Positions 18,785-24,870 of a stretch of 37,745 nucleotides of DNA are shown here, in pieces (position 1 is the first letter of the stretch; the number at the start of each line of letters is the position of its first letter). The stretch lies in IMG/VR virus record IMGVR_UViG_3300047558_000127, positions 1 through 37,745 of that record; one strand, written 5' to 3'. Made by a program: the position numbers and the translations under genes. Under the pieces are notes generated by a model. That model saw only the letters and a program-made list of their open reading frames with translations. It made no database searches and was not told the origin of the DNA. The DNA comes from a virus.

Positions 18785-19309
18785 ATGACTTGTATAGTTG
18801 CAGCACGTCAAGATGGAAAGATTTATATGGCAGGTGACCGTGGGGCATCTGAAAGTAATCTAATCATGTCCTTAACCAGTCCAAAAGTTTGGAAGCATGG
18901 AGAATATATTTTTGGATATTGTGGTTCTATGGATGGCGATAGAATGAAGTATAATTTTAAACCACCCACTCCAAAAGGTGATGATTTAGATAAGTTTATG
19001 TATACAGACTTTCTGATTGCTCTACGTGTATTTTATGAAAATTGGTGGGTAGATGTTTCTAATGATTCAGATTTTGGATTGTTGGTTGGTATTCGTGGAA
19101 AGATATACGAACACAATGCTGTAGATATGTCTTTAAACCAATATATGCACGACTATGTTGCAATGGGTTCTGGTTCAGAATATGCATATGGATCAATGCA
19201 TTCTACTGAGGGTTTAAAAGATACTCGCAAGCGTGTCATGAAGGCAGTTGGAGCAGCAATAAAATTTTCAACTTCTTGCCAAGGTCCAGTTGACATTATC
19301 AGCAGTTAG
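18785..19309 (+). CDS. Proteasome-beta/HslV-like N-terminal threonine hydrolase
   Basis: 174 residues of the Ntn-hydrolase (20S proteasome beta/HslV) family, cytoplasmic peptidases that are normally ring-forming. The protein begins Met-Thr, so removal of Met exposes the nucleophile Thr1 with no propeptide. Counting from it, Asp17 (MAGDRG) and Lys33 (TSPKVW) fall at the exact positions of the proteasome catalytic triad. The S2-type strand IFGYCGSMDGDRM and later GMGSGSEYAYGSM-like turn (read as AMGSGSEYAYGSM) match the family Gly-rich region that precedes helix 3. It has its own strong promoter. No HslU- or Mpa-like ATPase is in the window, so it may work alone, in a homo-ring, or with host factors. 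Confidence 0.85.
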   Translation: MTCIVAARQDGKIYMAGDRGASESNLIMSLTSPKVWKHGEYIFGYCGSMDGDRMKYNFKPPTPKGDDLDKFMYTDFLIALRVFYENWWVDVSNDSDFGLLVGIRGKIYEHNAVDMSLNQYMHDYVAMGSGSEYAYGSMHSTEGLKDTRKRVMKAVGAAIKFSTSCQGPVDIISS

Positions 19310-19318
19310 TGGTATTAT
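19290..19318 (+). promoter_or_regulatory. Leaderless promoter for small acidic gene
   Basis: TTGACA (19290-19295), 17-base spacer, TGG-TATTAT (-10 at 19313-19318), then exactly 6 bases to ATG 19325. It is the most complete example of the leaderless arrangement in the window. Confidence 0.78.
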
Positions 19319-19324
19319 ATTTAT

Positions 19325-19504
19325 ATGACAGATAAAAATTTTGACGAGCTGTGGGATTGGCTACAGCATGGTATTGATAAGGGATGGGTCACTGAACCAT
19401 TCTGCTACACCCATGAGGGTGATCCACACATGACAGAAGAAGAAGAGCAAGAGTGGGAAGACGGAGGAGATCCGTGTTGTCCAGTAATTAAACTAAAGCA
19501 ATAA
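19325..19504 (+). CDS. Small acidic Cys-containing protein
   Basis: 59 residues with 20% or more acidic residues: FDELWDWLQHGIDKGW, then EPFCYTHEGDP, MTEEEEQEWEDGGDPCC and a short hydrophobic end (PVIKLK). Three cysteines and two histidines could bind a metal. The pattern GIDKGW ... C-x-TH-x-G-x-P ... EEEE ... GGDPC looks like a small conserved protein common in actinobacterial phages; function is unknown. It is too short for common cut-offs but has a full consensus promoter ending 6 bases before its ATG, and lies between two protease genes. Confidence 0.75.
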   Translation: MTDKNFDELWDWLQHGIDKGWVTEPFCYTHEGDPHMTEEEEQEWEDGGDPCCPVIKLKQ

Positions 19505-19516
19505 AAGGAAAAGGGT

Positions 19517-20320
19517 ATGAAGAAGATTATTTATGCAGCACTTGCTGCTACAGTTTCACTAACCACCATTACAGCACCTGCCTATGCAGATACAAAGTCT
19601 CTAGTCATTATTGATAGTTATTTTAATTTATCTAAGCTTGGTCCAAATACCACACAGGTATGTATCGTAGCTGATAAGTGTATCAACACTGCAAAGCCAT
19701 CAAAGAATGTCTCTGATCCAGCAAATCACGGTACAGCAATGGCTGAATTGGCTCTAAAGCAAAATCCAGCAATTAATCTAATTGTAATTCGTGCATCCGC
19801 TGTAAATGCATCTGGTTCTGTTTATGGAGTAACTGGAAATACTTTGCTTGATGCTTTAAAGTGGGTTCAGAATAATGCATCTATAGTTGGTGCAATATCA
19901 TTCTCATACAGTCTAAGTGGAAATATGACAAAGATTGGTGACTGTTCGCTATCATCGTTTGGCCTAACAAATGTTTCAGTTGTTGATCCACAGATTCGTA
20001 CAAGCATTACAAGTCTAAAGAGTGCTGGCATTCCTTTCTTTGCTGCTACTGGAAATAATGGCCCAACGAAGCCAGTATCTTATCCAGCATGCATCTCCGA
20101 CACAGTATCTGTTGGATCTGGTGTTGGTGGTTCGTATATCCCATCATCAAGTCGTGATATCAACACTGATGTGATTGGTTCGCTACCTGCAAATGTATTT
20201 TCATATAAGTCTAACATCTTTGGTATAATTCCTCAGACAACATCATCTGCAACTTCTTCAGTTGCTGCAAAATATTTGTCAGAAAAACTTGACAAAGGTG
20301 TTGTCTTTGTGCTACCATAG
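19517..20320 (+). CDS. Secreted subtilisin-like serine protease
   Basis: 267 residues with a signal peptide (MKKIIYAALAATVSLTTITA, cleavage near AYA-DT) and a compact S8 subtilase domain. The catalytic set is readable: Asp33 (VIIDSYF), His71 (NHGTAMAEL), oxyanion Asn180 (AATGNNG) and Ser243 (TTSSATSSVAA). The usual GTS triplet is TTS here, an atypical active-site block. There is no clear propeptide. It would act outside the cell or in the envelope. AAAAGGAAAAGGG precedes the ATG. Possible roles: maturation of virion or surface proteins, or degradation of host surface layer during release. Confidence 0.78.
   Translation: MKKIIYAALAATVSLTTITAPAYADTKSLVIIDSYFNLSKLGPNTTQVCIVADKCINTAKPSKNVSDPANHGTAMAELALKQNPAINLIVIRASAVNASGSVYGVTGNTLLDALKWVQNNASIVGAISFSYSLSGNMTKIGDCSLSSFGLTNVSVVDPQIRTSITSLKSAGIPFFAATGNNGPTKPVSYPACISDTVSVGSGVGGSYIPSSSRDINTDVIGSLPANVFSYKSNIFGIIPQTTSSATSSVAAKYLSEKLDKGVVFVLP
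20289..20318 (+). promoter_or_regulatory. Promoter of the tRNA cluster
   Basis: TTGACA (20289-20294), 18-base spacer, extended -10 TGC-TACCAT (20310-20318), in the last codons of the subtilase gene. The spacer holds an inverted repeat ACAAAG/CTTTGT (20292-20297, 20305-20310) that could be an operator. Start expected near 20325. Confidence 0.65.
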
Positions 20321-20439
20321 TATTACAAATAAATAGAGAACATGACCTGAGTACGCAGCAGATTATTCTAGATAATAACGTGCGGTACTGAGTGAGGTAA
20401 TTACTCTGACGAGGTAGGCGTTGTCGTTTCCTACCACCT
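20321..20439 (+). ncRNA. Structured leader of the tRNA transcript
   Basis: No ORF. The stretch folds into likely hairpins: an imperfect stem from the GTAC at about 20352 to the GTAC at about 20386, with an inner ATTAT/ATAAT, and GGTAGG/CCTACC (20413-20418, 20430-20435) just before tRNA-Asn. Probably a processed leader; a stand-alone RNA cannot be excluded. Confidence 0.4.
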
Positions 20440-20511
20440 TGCCCCTTAGCTCAATGGCAGAGCAGAGAGCTGTTAACTCTAAGGTTGTTGGTTCGAGTCC
20501 AGCAGGGGCAG
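20440..20511 (+). tRNA. tRNA-Asn (GTT)
   Basis: Cloverleaf by hand: acceptor TGCCCCT/AGGGGCA, D-arm GCTC/GAGC, anticodon loop CTGTTAA, T-arm GTTGG-TTCGAGT-CCAGC, discriminator G at 20511. The 27-43 pair is G-A. CCA is not encoded. Confidence 0.93.
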
Positions 20512-20522
20512 CTAATGGTTCC

Positions 20523-20558
20523 GTTTGCACCACTCCTGGGTATGGGATAAAAGCAAAC
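20523..20558 (+). other. Hairpin between tRNA-Asn and tRNA-Gly
   Basis: GTTTGC (20523-20528) pairs with GCAAAC (20553-20558) around a 24-base loop. It fills the 52-base spacer; a processing signal is likely. Confidence 0.4.
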
Positions 20559-20563
20559 AAAAT

Positions 20564-20634
20564 GCGTGTGTTGCATAATGGTAGTGCCTCTGCCTTCCAA
20601 GCAGACGGTGGGAGTTCGATTCTCCCTACACGCT
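20564..20634 (+). tRNA. tRNA-Gly (TCC)
   Basis: Acceptor GCGTGTG/TACACGC (one G-T), D-arm GCAT/GTGC, anticodon stem TCTGC/GCAGA with loop CTTCCAA, T-arm GGGAG-TTCGATT-CTCCC, discriminator T. Reads GGA codons, which are frequent in these genes. Confidence 0.94.
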
Positions 20635-20827
20635 CAAACAGATTCCTGACGAGGGGTCTGGGATATGGCTGAACGAATCTCTTTGCCAGCAAGGAGAGAG
20701 TAAGGCACAGATCTGAGATTAGCGTCTCTGTTCTTAGCGGAACAAAGGTCTGGTCGGATGAAAGCGGTACTTAATGGTATTGTTGGCTTATCCGTGGTGG
20801 TAAAAGGCAATCCACCTATCCACATTT
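20635..20827 (+). ncRNA. Long structured spacer, tRNA-Gly to tRNA-Asp
   Basis: 193 bases without a plausible ORF. Hairpins seen include TCTCTTTGC/GCAAGGAGA (one T-G pair, about 20676-20697), GTTC/GAAC around TTAGCG, and GGTGG/CCACC near 20795-20818. No T-arm consensus, so not a tRNA. Precursor spacer or an independent RNA. Confidence 0.4.
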
Positions 20828-20901
20828 GGTCTGTTAGCTCAGTTGGTTAGAGCACCACCCTGTCACGGTGGGGGTCGTGGGTTCAAGTCCCATACAGATC
20901 G
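20828..20901 (+). tRNA. tRNA-Asp (GTC)
   Basis: Acceptor GGTCTGT/ACAGATC, D-arm GCTC/GAGC, anticodon stem CCACC/GGTGG with loop CTGTCAC, T-arm GTGGG-TTCAAGT-CCCAT, discriminator G. Confidence 0.95.
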
Positions 20902-20906
20902 CTCAA

Positions 20907-20931
20907 AGTATAAGTCTGAACAACTTATACT
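20907..20931 (+). other. Perfect hairpin after tRNA-Asp
   Basis: Nine-base-pair perfect stem AGTATAAGT/ACTTATACT with a 7-base loop, six bases after tRNA-Asp. No T-run follows. Likely a processing or barrier structure. Confidence 0.55.
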
Positions 20932-20938
20932 AAGATAG

Positions 20939-21026
20939 GTGTATCCGAAAATTACGCTGTCCCAGCGGTAGAGTGAAAGTGTTCAGACTCATGGACTCTA
21001 TGACTAATGCGAGGACTAGGATATAC
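20939..21026 (+). ncRNA. Closed 88-base foldable segment, tRNA-sized
   Basis: GTGTATCC (20939-20946) pairs with GGATATAC (21019-21026) over 8 bp, enclosing a hairpin CGCTG-TCC-CAGCG and a D-arm-like AGCGGTAGAG. It has the size of a tRNA but no T-arm. Degenerate tRNA or a separate small RNA. Confidence 0.35.
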
Positions 21027-21069
21027 AGCCAATGGTATGCGAATATAAAACGGTGCACGATTGGCAAAT

Positions 21070-21141
21070 GCCTTCTTAGCTCAGTGGTAGAGCAACGCAC
21101 TTGTAATGCGTAGGTCGTCAGTTCAATCCTGACAGAAGGCT
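21070..21141 (+). tRNA. tRNA-Thr (TGT)
   Basis: Acceptor GCCTTCT/AGAAGGC, D-arm GCTC/GAGC, anticodon stem ACGCA/TGCGT with loop CTTGTAA, T-arm GTCAG-TTCAATC-CTGAC, discriminator T. Only four bases separate it from tRNA-Glu. Confidence 0.95.
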
Positions 21142-21145
21142 CTCT

Positions 21146-21217
21146 GGCCCCATCGTCCATGGGTTAGGATTCCAGGCTTTCATCTTGGAGAACAGGGTTC
21201 GAATCCCTGTGGGGCTG
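21146..21217 (+). tRNA. tRNA-Glu (TTC)
   Basis: Acceptor GGCCCCA/TGGGGCT (G-T first pair), family-typical ATCGTC D-arm start, anticodon stem CCAGG/CTTGG with loop CTTTCAT, T-arm CAGGG-TTCGAAT-CCCTG, discriminator G. Confidence 0.93.
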
Positions 21218-21218
21218 C

Positions 21219-21224
21219 TATAAT
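21219..21224 (+). promoter_or_regulatory. Extended -10 after the tRNA cluster
   Basis: TGC-TATAAT starting one base after tRNA-Glu. No -35 outside the tRNA. A start near 21231 would leave about 14 bases with AAAGG (21233-21237) before ATG 21245. Confidence 0.5.
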
Positions 21225-21244
21225 ATAAGTAGAAAGGTTTGGAC

Positions 21245-21916
21245 ATGGAAAAACCTCCAATAACTACTGTAGAGATAAATAATTTTGATATTTGGTACGA
21301 TACTAAAGATCCAAATTTTACACAACTTTGCAAACAATCTAACATACCAGAACAGTGGATGTCTTTTCAAACAGTTTTATCTGGTATTAACAAGGACTCA
21401 ATAATAAAACCAATCAATAGATATGTAGAACGATTGGTTCCACCACCAAAGTTGATTAGCATTAAAGATAATATTATTAGACTGCGTCAGGAAAATCATG
21501 CAGAAATTTTTTTGTTAGAAAAAGAAGACGGAGAATTCTATAATGTTGATCGTCCATGGCAAAGACAATATTATAACACAGCACTAGACTTTGAAGCAGA
21601 TAATTGTTTTCCACAAACATTTAAATTTTATGTGCCATGGTTTATTGATGAAAATGTGCAAGTATTTTTTTATCCATCTGAAGAAGATTCTCCATTTTAC
21701 ACATATCCAACAACTGCTACATATCACAATATACCATTAAATATCAGATATGTTGAACCACATTTTGTTCCATTTAGATTTAAAAATATAGGGCCTCATA
21801 TGGTTAATGAAAAATTTGGAAAAATTCCAAAACAATCTCCAATGTACGATATGGTATTCTATGGAAATGATATAATAGTAGAAAGAGTAAAGGAATTCTA
21901 TGAACAACATAATTAA
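21245..21916 (+). CDS. Unknown phage family, tandem paralog 1
   Basis: 223 residues from ATG 21245 (a TTG at 21239 is also in frame but too close to AAAGG). It is aromatic- and Pro-rich, without signal or membrane segments. The stretch FKFYVPWFIDENVQVFFYP and the later IPKQSPMYDMVFYGNDI match, by position and pattern, segments of the next two proteins (MPFWIVKTPKGFSTLV / IPQGTPIAQLIPFKRDDW). It is therefore the most diverged of three tandem relatives and lacks their CMPxFDAxTAGY block. Function unknown; a metabolic or structural beta-fold is possible. Confidence 0.65.
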   Translation: MEKPPITTVEINNFDIWYDTKDPNFTQLCKQSNIPEQWMSFQTVLSGINKDSIIKPINRYVERLVPPPKLISIKDNIIRLRQENHAEIFLLEKEDGEFYNVDRPWQRQYYNTALDFEADNCFPQTFKFYVPWFIDENVQVFFYPSEEDSPFYTYPTTATYHNIPLNIRYVEPHFVPFRFKNIGPHMVNEKFGKIPKQSPMYDMVFYGNDIIVERVKEFYEQHN

Positions 21917-22622
21917 GTTTTATCCACTAAATGAGGATGTTCCCTCATTTGTGCCTGAGCCAGTGCCAGCATCAAAGATGCTTCCACAATGGTATAAGGA
22001 TACTCCTGGATCAATTGATTCTGGAGAAATGATGGCACAGATGGGACAACCAGCAAGTACTGTTAAAAAGTGTATGCCAATTTTTGATGCCATAACCGCA
22101 GGATATATCTTCAGATTGCCAATGGATGTATACGTTGATGCAACTGGAGAAAAACTAACCTACCAGATTCCAATGGCTATGTCTAAGTTCAAGGGCGATA
22201 TGTTTGCTACACATGAGCGTAGACAATATGAAAAGTATCCATATGGAGATAAGTGGCACCAAGACCTATTGCGTATTATGCCATTCTGGATTGTAAAAAC
22301 TCCAAAGGGATTTAGCACACTTGTTACTCAGCCAATACATGGAGACAATTCACCATTATATGCTGTATCTGGTCTTGTAGATACAGATGGTTTTGCTGCA
22401 GATGGTCACTTCTCTTTCTGGGTTGAGAAGGGATTTAAGGGTACAATTCCGCAGGGAACACCAATTGCCCAGCTTATCCCATTTAAGCGTGATGATTGGC
22501 AGATGGAAGTCCAGAGTTATGAAGATACAAAGAAAGAAATTCTTCCACAAAGATTTAATCTTCGTAGTACCTTTAGTAATGGATATAAGAATAAGTTTAG
22601 AAGTCGCAAAGAATATAAATAA
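21900..22622 (+). CDS. Unknown phage family (DUF6065-like), tandem paralog 2
   Basis: 240 residues, overlapping the previous gene by 17 bases. It has an N-terminal PQWYKD motif after SKMLPQW, a central block KKCMPIFDAITAGYIFRLP, then PFWIVKTPKGFSTLVTQP, and IPQGTPIAQLIPFKRDDW. I recall such proteins as a conserved family in aquatic phages, possibly DUF6065, with no known activity; that name is from memory. The conserved Cys, Asp, His and Trp residues could form an active site. Tight linkage to glycosyltransferases and oxygenases suggests a role in a modification pathway. Confidence 0.7.
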   Translation: MNNIIKFYPLNEDVPSFVPEPVPASKMLPQWYKDTPGSIDSGEMMAQMGQPASTVKKCMPIFDAITAGYIFRLPMDVYVDATGEKLTYQIPMAMSKFKGDMFATHERRQYEKYPYGDKWHQDLLRIMPFWIVKTPKGFSTLVTQPIHGDNSPLYAVSGLVDTDGFAADGHFSFWVEKGFKGTIPQGTPIAQLIPFKRDDWQMEVQSYEDTKKEILPQRFNLRSTFSNGYKNKFRSRKEYK

Positions 22623-23398
22623 TGACAGATCCATTAGAGATAACCTTTATTCCTGCAAACTCTGATGCATATCATCATGGGTTTATGAGTGCTCCAGAGC
22701 CAGCAGTTAAGCATATTCCAGAATGGTATAGATCTTTAGCACGTCATGATAAATCAAATGATGATATAACACTAAAGCCAGAAAATCATATTGGTACTGA
22801 TGGAGCACAGGTATCAACAAAAATGTGTATGCCATTCTTTGATGCAATTACTGCAGGGTATCAGTACTGTCTAGAAGATGATTTATATGTTGACATGGAC
22901 GAAAATGGTCATCCAGTTATGCACTGGAAAGGTAATGTTATGCTTGTAGATACAAGACCAATTTTTGATGTTCCTCTTCCAGACAACTGTCATCCAATTC
23001 ACTTTGGGTGGAGAATGAACTGGTTCTATGAAACTCCTCCAGGATATTCCGTGCTGATCACGCATCCAATGAATAGGCATGATCTACCATTCTATACTTT
23101 GTCTGGAATAGTTGATTCTGATATTTGGGGTTTGCCAGTATTCACTGCCTTTTTCTTAAAAAGAAATTTTAGAGGTCTAATACCAAAGGGCACTCCAATC
23201 TTTCAAATGATTCCATTTAAAAGAGATAACTGGGAACTTAAGGTTGATAGCTCTCAAGACACAATTGACGAACACTGGTTCCGTGGTGAAAATCGTAGAT
23301 CAATGCTTTACGGATATTATAAAAAGACAGCATGGAGAAAAAAGATTTTTGGAATCTTTGGTAGAAAAGAAAAAGAGATAAAACACGATGATGAATAA
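22622..23398 (+). CDS. Unknown phage family (DUF6065-like), tandem paralog 3
   Basis: 258 residues, TAATG overlap with the previous gene. It shares with it the blocks IPEWYRSL, MCMPFFDAITAGYQY, WFYETPPGYSVLITHPMNR, PFYTLSGIVDSDI and IPKGTPIFQMIPFKRDNW in the same order. Differences include an additional insertion with ITLKPENHIGTDGAQ and a basic tail. The two full-length copies have diverged considerably, so duplication is old. No signal peptide or membrane segment. Function unknown. Confidence 0.72.
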   Translation: MTDPLEITFIPANSDAYHHGFMSAPEPAVKHIPEWYRSLARHDKSNDDITLKPENHIGTDGAQVSTKMCMPFFDAITAGYQYCLEDDLYVDMDENGHPVMHWKGNVMLVDTRPIFDVPLPDNCHPIHFGWRMNWFYETPPGYSVLITHPMNRHDLPFYTLSGIVDSDIWGLPVFTAFFLKRNFRGLIPKGTPIFQMIPFKRDNWELKVDSSQDTIDEHWFRGENRRSMLYGYYKKTAWRKKIFGIFGRKEKEIKHDDE

Positions 23399-24251
23399 TC
23401 ATATTGCTATTATTGTAATCTCTTACAAGGATAAAAACTTGTATGACTTTATTGTTGATCTTAAATCAAAAACAAAATCAGACCACTCACTTGAAGTATT
23501 TGAACAGCATCCTATAGACCATACTTTATATTTTGATAATATTAATGAGTGTTCGTATGAACATAAAATTTGGGATGACATTGCTGGTCCAACAATAAAA
23601 AGAACAGAAAAAATATTAAATAGAATAGACAATGCAAGCCATATTTGTATTTTAACACCAGATATTAAACTATCTGATGGATGGGATACTGATCTAATTA
23701 ATTTTATTAAAGATGATAATAAAGTTGTTTCTGGATTTGGATTAATACATGTAGAACATAAGGATATTTTTTCTCTAAAAGCATCTTACAAAAATTCTGA
23801 TGTATTTAATAGATCTCAATTCATCACTAAAAACTTTATTTTTGCTAAATCAAATGCATTCCGTAATATCAGAATGCCAGATTTTTTAAAGTATGCTGGA
23901 GAAGATGAATATTGGACTCTTGCATTTATGTCACAAGGATACTCAATATTTTCAGCCCCAAATAGTTTGGGAATAGATAGTGGTTTTAGGTCAATCGAAA
24001 ATACCTACCACACTTTTTCAGCAGAACACAACTACAACATTGTTGTAGATTTGCTACATAAAAAAGATTTAGAAGATTATAAAATAAAACCAGAAGCCGT
24101 AGATGAATTTTTAATGGTTCATGGATTAGATTCAGAAAAGATTCATAGGCTTCCATATCAGACAAATGATGTAATTTATAATCCATATAATCTTAAAATG
24201 CACGATGTGGATGCTAGACGCTTTATAGCTGGCACCAAAGCAGTATATTAG
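23388..24251 (+). CDS. Putative GT-A-like glycosyltransferase
   Basis: 287 residues. The first strand AIIVISYKDKNLYDF and a later region ICILTPDIKLSDGWDTDLI with a Gly-Trp-Asp motif recall GT-A family glycosyltransferases, where the Asp-rich turn binds a metal-NDP-sugar. VVSGFGLIHVEHKD and a GEDEYWTLAFMSQGY segment (acidic catalytic region of GT2-like enzymes) support this. The N-terminus is shorter than usual. The acceptor is unknown. The ATG lies 11 bases inside the previous gene. Confidence 0.55.
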   Translation: MMNNHIAIIVISYKDKNLYDFIVDLKSKTKSDHSLEVFEQHPIDHTLYFDNINECSYEHKIWDDIAGPTIKRTEKILNRIDNASHICILTPDIKLSDGWDTDLINFIKDDNKVVSGFGLIHVEHKDIFSLKASYKNSDVFNRSQFITKNFIFAKSNAFRNIRMPDFLKYAGEDEYWTLAFMSQGYSIFSAPNSLGIDSGFRSIENTYHTFSAEHNYNIVVDLLHKKDLEDYKIKPEAVDEFLMVHGLDSEKIHRLPYQTNDVIYNPYNLKMHDVDARRFIAGTKAVY

Positions 24252-24258
24252 AATAGGG

Positions 24259-24264
24259 TATAAT
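24259..24264 (+). promoter_or_regulatory. -10 box of a leaderless promoter
   Basis: TATAAT followed by exactly 6 bases (ATAGTT) and ATG 24271. No -35 and no Shine-Dalgarno sequence seen. The intergenic gap is only 19 bases and consists of this element. Confidence 0.6.
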
Positions 24265-24270
24265 ATAGTT

Positions 24271-24870
24271 ATGCATAGTATTAAAGTTATTAATGATTTT
24301 GTGGAGCCAGCAGATGCTCAGCTATATATGGATGAAGCTAGGACTCCTAGCCAAGTAGAGCCATTTCCAGATTACTATAAAGATCGTTTTGGTGGAACGG
24401 CTCTTCCATATAATGCAAACACTAGATATTTAAATAAAAAGTATGGCAGAAAAGCTGCGAAATTTGTTCAAGAACTATATGGATTTGTAAATCCAGTATA
24501 CGTTTATAAAGTATTTATGAATTATACAACAAGGCCAGGATATTCTGGACCAATTCACACAGACTCAGTTGATCCTGAGCCATGGATTGAGTGGAGCACT
24601 GTGCTTTACGTTAATGATGATTTTGAAGGTGCAAAACTTCATTTTCCAAATCAGGCCTTTGTCTATAATCCAGTACCACGTGATGCTGTATTTTTCCCAT
24701 CAGCAGGTGCAGAATATATGCATGGTATCTCTGAGATGAAATCTGGCGAAAGATTTTCAATAGTAGTATGTTTGACTAGTAAACCACAATATGCTGATCC
24801 AGATATGCTAGAGCCAGGGGACGAATTAAACTATAAAGCAACAATGTATGATATGGAGGCAAATAGTTGA
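24271..24870 (+). CDS. 2OG-Fe(II) oxygenase
   Basis: 199 residues with the full canonical motif set: His96-x-Asp98 (PIHTDSVD), distal His151 (YMHGISEM) and Arg161 (GERFSIVVCL), ten residues after the His. The strand VLYVNDDFEGAKLHFPNQ and the turn PRDAVFFPSAGAEYMHG are typical. It resembles phage prolyl-hydroxylase-like or Rps23-type enzymes of this fold. It starts a sub-operon with its own leaderless promoter and is coupled to a second oxygenase gene. Substrate unknown. Confidence 0.82.
   Translation: MHSIKVINDFVEPADAQLYMDEARTPSQVEPFPDYYKDRFGGTALPYNANTRYLNKKYGRKAAKFVQELYGFVNPVYVYKVFMNYTTRPGYSGPIHTDSVDPEPWIEWSTVLYVNDDFEGAKLHFPNQAFVYNPVPRDAVFFPSAGAEYMHGISEMKSGERFSIVVCLTSKPQYADPDMLEPGDELNYKATMYDMEANS

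Noticed and set aside
20404-20660. CTGACGAG strings suggesting hammerhead ribozymes
   Set aside because: The required GAAA core and three-stem layout are absent at both sites.
20363-21160. - strand ORFs across the tRNA cluster
   Set aside because: They run antisense through tRNA genes (typical spurious translations of tRNA complements).
20440-21217. tRNA genes as integration site (att)
   Set aside because: No integrase and no duplicated tRNA 3' end in the window.
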